DNA of 64,000 nucleotides from Zhouia amylolytica. Lineage in GTDB: Bacteria; Bacteroidota; Bacteroidia; Flavobacteriales; Flavobacteriaceae. Location of the stretch: the NCBI RefSeq assembly GCF_900116365.1, contig NZ_FPAG01000007.1:62001-126000 (forward strand), written 5' to 3'. Below are positions 1 to 8,516 of the stretch, piece after piece. Position numbers and translations under genes: made by a program. Below the pieces are notes generated by a model, which saw only the letters and a list, made by a program, of their open reading frames with translations, was not told the origin of the DNA and searched no databases. Position 1 is the first letter of the stretch. Each line of letters begins with the position of its first letter.

Positions 1-2
1 TT

Positions 3-989
3 GAAAATTATGCTACGGTAATAGAAGTTCAACAACCATTGATTAACCTGGACGGACTATATCAACGGAAAGCAGCTAAGGCAACAATGGAAGCTGTGAA
101 CTCACAAACAAAACGGACGGAAGATTATTTAATTCTGGAAGCTGAAAAAGCTTATATGCAACTACAATTGGCCTATAAAGCAGTAGCCGTAATTAAAAAA
201 GCTCAGGAAGCTGCCGAAGAAAATCTCAAAATAGCACAAAATAGTTTTAGACAAGGATACCTTCAAAAATCGGATGTGCTGGCAGTTGAAGTTCGAGTGT
301 CTGAGGTACAAAATCAATTACAGCAGGCCAAAAGTAATGTGAAAAATGCTTCTGACTATTTAGCGTTTCTAATGGATGAAAAGACCGATGAGATATATAT
401 CCCAAAAGATAGTCTGGTTGTCAATGCTTCAATAGAACAGTTTAAGGAAGAATTAAATCAGGAGCGAGCAGATATAAAGGCCATGGAGTTTACTACTGAG
501 GCTTTTAAGCAAAATTATAAGGCAGATAAAATGGCATTCTTACCAAGTTTAAATGCATTTGGAAGTTATGAACTCTATGATGATGAAATATTTAATGCAG
601 GAGCCAATGGCTATGTTTTTGGAGCTCAATTGAAGTGGGACATTCTCGAAGGTAGTAGTAGGTTTGGTAAATCTCAAAAGAGTAAGGCTTTATATGAGAA
701 GTCTAAATTGGAATATGCCCAATATGTATCTCAAAGTGAATTAGAACTCAATAAAATAAAAAGAAAATTATTGGACGCTAAGAATAAATTAGAACTTACT
801 TATTTGGCGTTGCAACAGTCTGAGGAATCCTTGCGAATACGCACAAACAGATTTGAGGAAGGACTTGAAAAAACTTCAGATCTTTTGTTATCTGAATCTA
901 AATATGCTCAAAAGCAATTGGAGTACTATCAAACAGTATTTGAATTCAATTATACACAATCATACCTACAATTTTTAACTAAAGAATAA
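3..989 (+). CDS. TolC-family outer membrane efflux protein (5' truncated)
   Basis: Outer-membrane channel of a tripartite efflux pump. The reading frame is open to the left window edge: codons from base 3 onward read in frame without a stop, so a TTG at 39 is not the real start and the N-terminus and signal peptide lie outside. The visible ~328 residues are rich in long amphipathic helices with heptad-like Leu/Ala spacing and many Gln/Lys/Glu, typical of the TolC alpha-barrel. A short beta-strand-like segment near GSYELYDDE and GYVFGAQLKWD fits the OEP repeat. The stop lies 5 bp before the adaptor gene, and the pump follows, so this is the first visible gene of an efflux operon. The substrate cannot be told from sequence. 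Confidence 0.88.
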   Translation, partial: ENYATVIEVQQPLINLDGLYQRKAAKATMEAVNSQTKRTEDYLILEAEKAYMQLQLAYKAVAVIKKAQEAAEENLKIAQNSFRQGYLQKSDVLAVEVRVSEVQNQLQQAKSNVKNASDYLAFLMDEKTDEIYIPKDSLVVNASIEQFKEELNQERADIKAMEFTTEAFKQNYKADKMAFLPSLNAFGSYELYDDEIFNAGANGYVFGAQLKWDILEGSSRFGKSQKSKALYEKSKLEYAQYVSQSELELNKIKRKLLDAKNKLELTYLALQQSEESLRIRTNRFEEGLEKTSDLLLSESKYAQKQLEYYQTVFEFNYTQSYLQFLTKE

Positions 990-994
990 GAATA

Positions 995-2071
995 ATGAGA
1001 ACAAATAAGAATCTAATATTATTGGCCTTGGTAGCTTTATCACTTCAATCATGCGGTACGGACCATTCGAATAAGTCTGAAAGTTCAGAAATTATTTCGG
1101 TGAAGGTTAGCACTGTTAATGTCGATCAAAAAGAGGGTGTTTTGAATGCAAGTGGTAAAATCGAAGCAGTAAATAGTGCAAATCTAAGTACCAGAATGAT
1201 GGGATATGTAAATAAGATTTATGTAAACATCGGTGAGAAGGTTAAAAAAGGGCAACTCTTAGTTTCCATCAGTAATAACGAACTCCAGGCACAGAGGGCT
1301 CAAGTCAATGCTAAAATTACTGAGGCTTCCGCTGCTGTTAATAATGCTAAGAAGGATTATGAACGTTATAAAAATCTTTATGAGCAAAATAGTGCTTCTC
1401 AAAAGGAGTTTGACGACGTTACCGCAAACTTTAAGATGGCCAAAGCACGTTTGGAAGCCGCAAATGAAATGAAAAATGAGATTGCTGCTCAATTTGCTTA
1501 TATAAATATCCGAGCACCCTTTAATGGGGTTGTGATCAATACCTTTATAGATGAAGGAGATATGGCAAACCCGGGAGTACCCTTATTAGCAATTGAAGGA
1601 CCTGGCAAATTTGAGGTAACCGCTATGGTACCAGAGAATGAAATTTCTAATATAAAATCAGGTATCCCTGTAGCGGTATTTATTAAGGCCATTGACACTA
1701 CAATTAAGGCTCAGGTATCAGAGCTTAGCATATCGGCTAAAAATACTGGAGGACAGTACCTTATGAAAGCAGTCCTTGATGATACCGAAGCACCAGTCTT
1801 GTCGGGAATGTATGCTACGGTAATGATTCCTACCGAAAATAAGTTAAAAACCTCGACAGTTTATTTACCAAAGGATGTTCTTGTTAAAAAGGGACAATTG
1901 ACAGGGATTTATACTCTCAGTGAACAACAAACGGCAATTCTTAGATGGCTAAGAATAGGTAAAACCTTTGGAGATAAGGTAGAGGTATTATCTGGCTTGA
2001 ACCCAGATGAAAGCTATATAGTCAGTGCTAAAGGTAAATTGTATAACGGAGCCAAAGTCTCAATAGAATAA
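995..2071 (+). CDS. RND efflux periplasmic adaptor lipoprotein (HlyD/MFP family)
   Basis: Periplasmic membrane-fusion subunit linking the inner-membrane pump at 2079 to the TolC-like protein upstream. The 358-aa protein starts with a lipoprotein signal (MRTNKNLILLALVALSLQSC), with the lipobox Cys at residue 20, so it is probably anchored by lipid. Around residues 55-85 there is a lipoyl/biotinyl-like half (GYVNKIYVNIGEKVKKGQLL). A helical hairpin rich in Ala, Asn and Lys follows, then the second lipoyl half (RAPFNGVVINTFIDEGD) near residues 172-190 and beta-barrel domains. Length and order are normal for AcrA/MexA-like adaptors. It is 5 bp after the channel gene and 7 bp before the pump gene, which implies cotranscription. 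Confidence 0.93.
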   Translation: MRTNKNLILLALVALSLQSCGTDHSNKSESSEIISVKVSTVNVDQKEGVLNASGKIEAVNSANLSTRMMGYVNKIYVNIGEKVKKGQLLVSISNNELQAQRAQVNAKITEASAAVNNAKKDYERYKNLYEQNSASQKEFDDVTANFKMAKARLEAANEMKNEIAAQFAYINIRAPFNGVVINTFIDEGDMANPGVPLLAIEGPGKFEVTAMVPENEISNIKSGIPVAVFIKAIDTTIKAQVSELSISAKNTGGQYLMKAVLDDTEAPVLSGMYATVMIPTENKLKTSTVYLPKDVLVKKGQLTGIYTLSEQQTAILRWLRIGKTFGDKVEVLSGLNPDESYIVSAKGKLYNGAKVSIE

Positions 2072-2078
2072 AATACTT

Positions 2079-5000
2079 ATGAAAGAAGGATTAGCAGGAA
2101 AAATAGCTAAAGGATTTATTAGCTCTAAGCTTACAGTTCTACTGATGATCGTGTTTATGATCATTGGAGTATATAGTTCATTCTTAATACCCAGGGAGGA
2201 AGAACCTCAGATAGATGTACCCATGGCAGATATTTTTGTGGGATATCCCGGAGCAAGCCCTACGGAGGTGGAATCAAGGGTTATAAAGCCATTAGAAAAA
2301 CTAATATCTAATATTAACGGTGTAGAATACGTATACTCCACTTCGATGAAAGAACAAGGAATGGTAATTGTTCAGTTTTATGTTGGAGAAGATATAGAAA
2401 GATCATTTGTAAAGCTTTATAATGAAATAAATAAACATATGGATGTCATGCCCCAGGGGGTAACTATGCCATTGGTAAAAACCAGAGCTATAGATGATGT
2501 ACCTATGTTGGGATTAACGTTATGGAGTGAAACATACGATGATTTTGAACTGCGGCAAATAGCTCAAGAACTTACCAATGAGATAGAAAAGGTACAAGAT
2601 GTTTCCTCTACCCGAAAAATTGGGGGACGTGATCGTCAGCTGCGCGTGGTATTGGATAAAGATAAGCTTGCTTCGAGCGGGCTGGATTTTTTATCCGTAG
2701 CCGAAATGATTAGGGTTAACAATGAGCAACTAATTTCGGGATCTTTTGATAAGAATGATACTGAGTTTATTATTAATACGGGTCAATTTATTGCATCTGT
2801 ATCGGATGTAGAAAATCTTGTTGTTGGAGTACATCAAAACAAGCCAATTTACCTGAAGCAGATTGCCGAAGTTGAAGATGGACCTGAAGTGCCAAAAAAC
2901 TATGTGTCTCATGGTTATGGGCAAGCCAGCCTTAAAGCAACTGAATTTAACGGAGAGTATCCGGCTGTAACTATTTCCGTAGCAAAGAGAAAAGGAGCCG
3001 ATGCTATGAAAATCTCTGATGTAATACTTGATAAAGTAGACCATTTAAGACAAAATTTAATTCCAGATGATGTTCATGTAGAGGTAACTAGAAATTATGG
3101 TGAAACAGCCTCCCAAAAGGTTTCCGAATTATTACTACATCTAATCGGTGCCATAGTAGCTGTTACATTTGTTGTTATGTTAGCTATGGGATGGCGAGGA
3201 GGTTTAGTTGTTTTTCTATCGGTGCCAATAACTTTTGCACTTACATTGTTGAGTTATTATATGCTAGATTATACCCTTAACAGAATTACCCTTTTTGCCT
3301 TGGTATTTGTTACAGGTATTGTGGTGGATGATTCCATTATTATAGCAGAGAATATGCATAGGCATTTTAAAATGAAACAATTACCGTTTAAACAAGCGGC
3401 ACTTTATGCTATTAATGAAGTAGGGAATCCTACAATTTTGGCAACGTTCACCGTGATAGCATCTGTTTTGCCTATGGCGTTTGTTTCAGGTCTGATGGGA
3501 CCATATATGAGTCCAATGCCGATTGGCGCATCTATAGCAATGATATTATCACTCTTTGTGGCCTTGACAATTACGCCTTATCTGGGATATTTATTTCTTA
3601 GGGAGAAGGATAAAAAGAAGAAAGGTAAGACCCCTGTAAAAGAAAAACAACTTGAAGATTCATTCATTTATAGAATATATGAAAGATTGGAGCGACCGCT
3701 CATTGAGAATAAAAAGAAAAGATGGCTGTTTCTGGGTATTACAATAGTATTATTACTTGGGTCACTAAGTATGTTTTTTACAAATTCAGTGGCTGTAAAG
3801 ATGCTTCCTTTTGATAACAAAAATGAATTTCAAGTGGTAATAGACATGCCTGAGGGAACCACTCTGGAGCGTACAGCGGTTGTAGTAAGAGAAATAGGTC
3901 AATACCTGGCAACGCGTTCGGAGGTTGTAGATTATCAGTCATATGTTGGTACATCTGCTCCAATTACTTTTAATGGTTTGGTAAGGCATTATGATTTAAG
4001 GAGAGGCAGTAATGTGGCTGATATACAAGTAAATCTTATCGATAAACATGATAGAAGTCAACAGAGCCATGATATCGCCAAGCTTTTACGTCCAGATATA
4101 CAGAAGATAGCAGCTAAATTTAATGCCAACGTAAAAGTTGTTGAGGTTCCCCCCGGACCGCCGGTGTTATCAACGATTGTAGCTGAAGTTTATGGGCCGG
4201 ATTACGACGGGCAAATTGCAATAGCTAATCAAATTCAAAATCTTCTTCACAATACGGATGATGTAGTTGATATAGATTGGATGGTAGAGGCAGATCAAAC
4301 TGAATATCAGTTTATTGTAGATAAAGAAAAGGCTATGCTCTATGGTGTAGCTCCTCAACAAGTAGTTCATACTATGAATATTGCATTGTCAGAAAATCCG
4401 GTTACAACGTTATATGATGAGAATGCAGTTAATCAAGTTGGTTTGATCTTAGCATTGGATGAAAAGGAAAAATCCTCACTGACAGAAATATCCCAATTAA
4501 AGGTCGCTTCGAATCAGGGCAATATGATCCCGATATCCGATCTGGTATCGATTGAAGAAACGACTGCCGCTAAAAGTATTTATAGAAAAAACCAAAAGCG
4601 TGTGGTCTATGTTTTGGCTGACATGGCAGGTAAATTAGAAAGTCCTGTATATGCAATACTAGGTATGACAGACAAGTTAAATGAGTTAGAATTGCCAGCC
4701 GGATATAACATGAATGAATTGTATATCGAACAACCGCAATATGAAGATGATTATACGGTTAAATGGGATGGAGAATGGCAAATAACACTTGAGGTGTTCA
4801 GAGATTTGGGAATGGCCTTCCTAGGGGTAATTATAATTATCTATATGCTAATTGTTGGATGGTTCCAAAATTTTAAGGCGCCAATTGTTATGATGGTTGC
4901 AATTCCACTTTCCATGGTGGGAATAGTTTTAGGGCATTGGCTAATGGGGGCCTTCTTTACCGCAACATCCTTTATAGGCATGATCGCTTTGGCTGGAATA

Positions 5001-5279
5001 ATGGTTCGGAACTCTGTATTGTTAATAGACTTTGTCAATCTTCGACTGGCAGAAGGAATTCCACTAAAACAGGCTGTAATTGAAGCAGGAGCAGTACGAA
5101 CCACACCAATTTTATTAACCGCCGGTACTGTGGTGATTGGGGCTTTCGTAATTTTATTTGATCCTATCTTTCAAGGATTAGCAATCTCATTAATGGGAGG
5201 AACAATTGCTTCGACAGTATTAACATTATTGGTTGTCCCGTTGGTATATTATTTAATAGAACGCAAAAATCATAATTAA
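2079..5279 (+). CDS. RND efflux transporter permease (AcrB/HAE-like)
   Basis: Inner-membrane proton-driven pump of 1066 aa, normal length for the family. It shows a TM segment at the N-terminus and two blocks of hydrophobic helices, each following a large periplasmic porter domain. The TM4 proton-relay motif is intact (GIVVDDSIIIAENM, about residues 412-425, with the paired Asp). The second half has the matching TM10 segment (AGIMVRNSVLLIDFVN). The paired Asp argues for HAE-type (organic solute/drug) over heavy-metal CusA-type pumps, although the downstream small gene resembles proteins linked to metal pumps. The gene is followed within 1 bp by the 101-aa gene, so the operon continues. The substrate is unknown. 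Confidence 0.93.
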   Translation: MKEGLAGKIAKGFISSKLTVLLMIVFMIIGVYSSFLIPREEEPQIDVPMADIFVGYPGASPTEVESRVIKPLEKLISNINGVEYVYSTSMKEQGMVIVQFYVGEDIERSFVKLYNEINKHMDVMPQGVTMPLVKTRAIDDVPMLGLTLWSETYDDFELRQIAQELTNEIEKVQDVSSTRKIGGRDRQLRVVLDKDKLASSGLDFLSVAEMIRVNNEQLISGSFDKNDTEFIINTGQFIASVSDVENLVVGVHQNKPIYLKQIAEVEDGPEVPKNYVSHGYGQASLKATEFNGEYPAVTISVAKRKGADAMKISDVILDKVDHLRQNLIPDDVHVEVTRNYGETASQKVSELLLHLIGAIVAVTFVVMLAMGWRGGLVVFLSVPITFALTLLSYYMLDYTLNRITLFALVFVTGIVVDDSIIIAENMHRHFKMKQLPFKQAALYAINEVGNPTILATFTVIASVLPMAFVSGLMGPYMSPMPIGASIAMILSLFVALTITPYLGYLFLREKDKKKKGKTPVKEKQLEDSFIYRIYERLERPLIENKKKRWLFLGITIVLLLGSLSMFFTNSVAVKMLPFDNKNEFQVVIDMPEGTTLERTAVVVREIGQYLATRSEVVDYQSYVGTSAPITFNGLVRHYDLRRGSNVADIQVNLIDKHDRSQQSHDIAKLLRPDIQKIAAKFNANVKVVEVPPGPPVLSTIVAEVYGPDYDGQIAIANQIQNLLHNTDDVVDIDWMVEADQTEYQFIVDKEKAMLYGVAPQQVVHTMNIALSENPVTTLYDENAVNQVGLILALDEKEKSSLTEISQLKVASNQGNMIPISDLVSIEETTAAKSIYRKNQKRVVYVLADMAGKLESPVYAILGMTDKLNELELPAGYNMNELYIEQPQYEDDYTVKWDGEWQITLEVFRDLGMAFLGVIIIIYMLIVGWFQNFKAPIVMMVAIPLSMVGIVLGHWLMGAFFTATSFIGMIALAGIMVRNSVLLIDFVNLRLAEGIPLKQAVIEAGAVRTTPILLTAGTVVIGAFVILFDPIFQGLAISLMGGTIASTVLTLLVVPLVYYLIERKNHN

Positions 5280-5280
5280 T

Positions 5281-5586
5281 ATGAAATTGTTATTAGTAAC
5301 TGCGGTGGAAGAATTTCAAAAAGACATTCTGAAATTGTTTAGTGAGGCTAAAATAGAGAGCTTTAGCGGATCAGGTATAGACGGATACAAAGAACCAGCA
5401 TCGGTAATGTTGACTTCGAGCTGGTTTCCTGCAGAAAAAGAAGCAGTTGAATCTATTATGTTTTTTTCATTTACAGATGACGAAAAAATAGATAAAGCCT
5501 TTGAATTAATTAAAACCTTTAACGCACAAATAGACACCAATAACCCAGTAAAAGCGGTGGTTGTGCCTATTGAAAAATGGATATAA
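5281..5586 (+). CDS. Small PII/DUF3240-like protein of the RND operon
   Basis: A 101-aa soluble protein starting one base after the pump stop codon, with no signal peptide or TM segment. Its pattern of beta strands and helices (MKLLLVTAVEEFQKDILKLF, then a central strand around SVMLTSSWF, and an ending PVKAVVVPIEKWI) looks like a ferredoxin-like, PII/CutA-type fold. In proteobacteria small DUF3240 proteins follow CusA/CzcA pumps in the same way. I infer a regulatory or sensing partner of the pump; no ligand-binding residues can be named. A pure hypothetical label would also be fair. Confidence 0.6.
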   Translation: MKLLLVTAVEEFQKDILKLFSEAKIESFSGSGIDGYKEPASVMLTSSWFPAEKEAVESIMFFSFTDDEKIDKAFELIKTFNAQIDTNNPVKAVVVPIEKWI

Positions 5587-5603
5587 CTCAAAATTAAATT
5601 ATT

Positions 5604-5813
5604 ATGATCAATAGATATATTAGAGCAATAGCGGGTACTTTTGTAATTATAAGTGTACTTATGGGAATGTTCGTGAATCCAAACTGGCTTTGGTTCACAT
5701 TATTTGTCGGTGCAAATTTATTTCAATCAGCATTTACTCAATGGTGCTTAATGGAAAAATTCCTGGTAAAGCTGGGAATAAAGGATGAAGGAGATTGTTG
5801 CTCCGAGAAATAA
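5604..5813 (+). CDS. DUF2892-type small membrane protein
   Basis: A 69-aa protein with two membrane segments (about residues 8-24 and 28-46) and a short cytosolic tail ending in GDCCSEK. The pattern N-R-x-I-R-x-I-A-G near the start and the NPNWLWFTLFVGANLFQSAFT segment match the DUF2892 (YgaP C-terminal-like) family, which often occurs beside rhodanese and sulfur-handling genes. The CC pair near the C-terminus could bind a metal or sulfur, but this is speculation. It lies 17 bp after the 101-aa gene and ends the efflux operon, just before a strong terminator. Confidence 0.7.
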   Translation: MINRYIRAIAGTFVIISVLMGMFVNPNWLWFTLFVGANLFQSAFTQWCLMEKFLVKLGIKDEGDCCSEK

Positions 5814-5835
5814 ATAGACAAATTTATATTTAATG

Positions 5836-5868
5836 AAAAGATCATGATAATTCATGATCTTTTTTGTT
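5836..5868 (+). terminator. Rho-independent terminator of the efflux operon
   Basis: Perfect 12-bp stem (AAAAGATCATGA at 5836-5847 pairing with 5852-5863), 4-nt loop TAAT, followed by a T-rich run. It sits 22 bp after the DUF2892 stop. Confidence 0.85.
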
Positions 5869-5937
5869 TTACCAGGTTCTGATACTTATTTCATATAAAA
5901 TATAGTATTTTCACAGTCTAATATTAAGTAGGTAACT

Positions 5938-6495
5938 ATGATTGAAATTATTTCTCAACCTTGGCCATGGTACGTTTCTGGATTTTTAATAGCCTTGATC
6001 ATGTTGGTTTTATTATTAATGGGTAAAAGGTTTGGTATGTCGTCTAATTTGAAAACTATTTGCACGATTTGTGGCGGGGGAAAGGCAAGTGATTTTTTTC
6101 GATTTGATTGGAGAAAAGATAGTTGGAATTTATTAATAGTCTTCGGAGCTGCTTTAGGTGGGTTTATAGCATCACATTATTTATCAGATAATACAATTCC
6201 TAAGGTTAGCGAAGCTACGATTGAAGCTTTAAGTGAAATGAACTTCAGTAGTGAGAATGCTTATTTGCCTAAAGAGTTGTTTTCACTGGAAGCATTCACC
6301 GATTTTAAAACGGTTTTAATTTTGATTATTGGTGGAATCTTAGTCGGTTTTGGTGCAAGATATGCTGGGGGATGTACTTCCGGACATGCAATCTCAGGAT
6401 TAAGTAATCTGCAAAAAGGTTCGTTAATTGCTGTTATAGGATTTTTTATAGGAGGTTTGGTAATGATTCATTTAATATATCCATTAATTTTTTAG
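5938..6495 (+). CDS. YeeE/YedE family permease, first of a pair
   Basis: A 185-aa membrane protein with the sulfur-transport (PF04143, YeeE/YedE) signature. The half-motif GARYAGGCTSGHAISGL near residues 139-155 holds the conserved Cys that in YeeE homologues lines the thiosulfate path. TM segments lie at about 14-29, 54-73, 121-142 and 160-182. It is a half-size member; the next gene is the matching half, 6 bp downstream, so the two probably work as a heteromer. The likely cargo is thiosulfate or another small sulfur compound, inferred from family only. Confidence 0.85.
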   Translation: MIEIISQPWPWYVSGFLIALIMLVLLLMGKRFGMSSNLKTICTICGGGKASDFFRFDWRKDSWNLLIVFGAALGGFIASHYLSDNTIPKVSEATIEALSEMNFSSENAYLPKELFSLEAFTDFKTVLILIIGGILVGFGARYAGGCTSGHAISGLSNLQKGSLIAVIGFFIGGLVMIHLIYPLIF

Positions 6496-6501
6496 ATCGC
6501 G

Positions 6502-6915
6502 ATGAAAAGAATTTTATATATCATAATTGGTTTAATTTTCGGAATTGTTTTATACAAGTCTGAAGCTGCATCCTGGTTTCGTATTTATGAGATGTTTAGA
6601 TTTGAATCTTTTCATATGTACGGAATAATTGGTACAGCTTTAATTTTTGGAAGTTTTTTTATTTGGAGTATAAAACGATTTAAAATCAAGTCTTTTGACG
6701 GGAGACCTATTACCATAGAACCAAAAGACAGTTCATTTCGAAAAAATCTTTTTGGCGGAATCATCTTTGGATTAGGCTGGGCTTTGGTAGGAGCTTGTCC
6801 AGGACCATTATTTGTGTTAATAGGAGCAGGGTTTGCACCTGTATTGTTGGTGTTAGTTGCTGCAGTATTCGGAACATTTTTATATGGAATTTTAAAAAAT
6901 AAACTACCACATTAA
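6502..6915 (+). CDS. YeeE/YedE family permease, second of a pair (DUF6691-like)
   Basis: A 137-aa membrane protein with four predicted TM segments and the paired motif GLGWALVGACPGPLFVLIG (about residues 91-109), again with a conserved Cys followed by Pro-Gly-Pro. This two-gene arrangement, a roughly 185-aa half then a roughly 137-aa half, is common in Bacteroidota and Proteobacteria. It starts 6 bp after the first half and ends 12 bp before the MenE-like gene, so all three may be one transcript although the third has an unrelated role. Confidence 0.85.
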   Translation: MKRILYIIIGLIFGIVLYKSEAASWFRIYEMFRFESFHMYGIIGTALIFGSFFIWSIKRFKIKSFDGRPITIEPKDSSFRKNLFGGIIFGLGWALVGACPGPLFVLIGAGFAPVLLVLVAAVFGTFLYGILKNKLPH

Positions 6916-6927
6916 AGTCTAAAGTTC

Positions 6928-8004
6928 ATGACACCATCATTTGATAAAATACATAATCAGTTTAAAATTAATGGTTATCATTACGATAGGGAAGGATTAG
7001 CAGAAGTAGCTTACAGTTTTATTAAAGAAGGAAAAGCTTATGAAAAAAGTATTGGTGATTTTCTTTTAGATTGGCTTAGTTCAAATAATGAAATTCAAGT
7101 TTTTACTTCGGGTTCTACTGGAAAACCAAAGCAAATTAGCCTTAAAAAGGAACATATGGTCAATTCGGCCATTGCAACCGGGGATTTTTTTGGCTTGAAA
7201 CCAGGGAATACAGTTTTATTGTGCTTGCCAGCGAATTATATAGCAGGTAAAATGATGTTAATCAGAGCTATAATCTTAGGGTTAGAAATTGATTTTGTTG
7301 AGCCAAATTTAGAACCTTTGAAAGGTATTAAGAAGTGTTATGACTTTGTTCCTATGATTCCTGCTCAAGTTGAGAAATCATTAATTCAAATAGAGCAAAT
7401 CAAAACGGTTATAATTGGAGGTGCTCCAATTTCTTCGGAATTATCTAGCAAGTTATTAGGTAAGAATACCGAATTCTATAGTACCTATGGAATGACGGAA
7501 ACAGTAACACATGTTGCGGTGAAAAAATTAAATCAATTGAAACCTGGTGAATCTTTTAATTTTAAAACGCTACCAAATGTTAGTGTATGTGCTGACGAAA
7601 GATCTTGTTTGGTAATAGACGCTCCATTGGTTTCAGACAAAAGAATAGTAACAAATGATGTAGTAAATATTATTTCCGAATCTGAATTTGAATGGCTAGG
7701 GCGATTTGACAACGTAATCAACTCAGGAGGTATAAAACTTTTTCCTGAAAAATTAGAAGATAAATTGTCTCAGGTTATAAAGGAGCGCTTTTTTATTGCC
7801 TCTGAACCTCATGAATCATTCGGTGAACAATTAATATTGGTGATCGAAAGTGATGAAGCTGATGCGAATGAGCTTTTCAGTAGTATAAGAGGCATAAAAA
7901 CGATTGAAAGATACGAAATACCAAAAAAAATCTACTCCATTAGCAAATTTGTCGAATCTGAAAATGGTAAAATACTAAGGCATGATACGCTTCAAAGTAT
8001 ATAA
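6928..8004 (+). CDS. menE: o-Succinylbenzoate-CoA ligase-like AMP-binding enzyme
   Basis: Adenylate-forming ligase of menaquinone synthesis, predicted to join CoA to o-succinylbenzoate. The P-loop-like A3 motif VFTSGSTGKPKQI is near residues 58-70, the YSTYGMTETVTHVA adenylate-binding segment near 190-203, and the hinge/ADP-binding stretch WLGRFDNVINSGGIKLFPEKLED near 255-277. At 358 aa it is short compared with E. coli MenE (451 aa), but such compact versions are usual in Flavobacteriia. No other men gene is in the window, so the substrate assignment rests on family and length. It is convergent with the DoxX gene only 3 bp away. Confidence 0.75.
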   Translation: MTPSFDKIHNQFKINGYHYDREGLAEVAYSFIKEGKAYEKSIGDFLLDWLSSNNEIQVFTSGSTGKPKQISLKKEHMVNSAIATGDFFGLKPGNTVLLCLPANYIAGKMMLIRAIILGLEIDFVEPNLEPLKGIKKCYDFVPMIPAQVEKSLIQIEQIKTVIIGGAPISSELSSKLLGKNTEFYSTYGMTETVTHVAVKKLNQLKPGESFNFKTLPNVSVCADERSCLVIDAPLVSDKRIVTNDVVNIISESEFEWLGRFDNVINSGGIKLFPEKLEDKLSQVIKERFFIASEPHESFGEQLILVIESDEADANELFSSIRGIKTIERYEIPKKIYSISKFVESENGKILRHDTLQSI

Positions 8005-8007
8005 GGA

Positions 8008-8430
8008 CTATTTTTGCATTTTAAAGTAATAATCCGCTGAGTGCTTTCCGCTACCATAAACCAGGAAAAAGGCACAAATGACTAAAATAATAAGTGCGGA
8101 TAAAAAACCTTTTGTATCCATAGGGCCAAAGAAATTAATAGCTACAGCCCCAATTAATATTGGTAACTGAGCTATAATGGCCCAACGGGTTAATAATCCA
8201 AAGGCAATTAACAGACCACCTATTAAATGAGCAGGTGCTACATAATGTACCATCATGAGTGATCCTGCCCAGTTTTTTAAAGGGTCAATGAGTTCTATAA
8301 GAAGCTCAGTGTTCCCAATAAAATGTATTCCTTTAAAAAATAAAAAAACACCTAAGGCAACACGTATTAAGTCTAGCGGATAATAAGTATGCGCATTCGC
8401 CCACTTATTTAAAGTTTTAACCGTTCCCAT
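8008..8430 (-). CDS. DoxX family membrane protein
   Basis: A 140-aa protein with four TM segments. The pattern DLIRVALGVFLFFKGIHFI at the N-terminus and HLIGGLLIAFGLLTRWAII in the middle are DoxX/DoxD hallmarks. Members are named after a subunit of archaeal thiosulfate:quinone oxidoreductase, but most bacterial DoxX proteins have no proven reaction. The nearby YeeE pair might suggest sulfur chemistry, yet it lies on the opposite strand, so the link is weak. Confidence 0.85.
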   Translation of the reverse strand: MGTVKTLNKWANAHTYYPLDLIRVALGVFLFFKGIHFIGNTELLIELIDPLKNWAGSLMMVHYVAPAHLIGGLLIAFGLLTRWAIIAQLPILIGAVAINFFGPMDTKGFLSALIILVICAFFLVYGSGKHSADYYFKMQK

Positions 8431-8516
8431 ATCTATTTGATTTACTCTAATATACTGATTTTCATTAACTTTTAAAAGCTAAATCATAATAGATAATTAA
8501 GGTGTTTTATTTTAGA

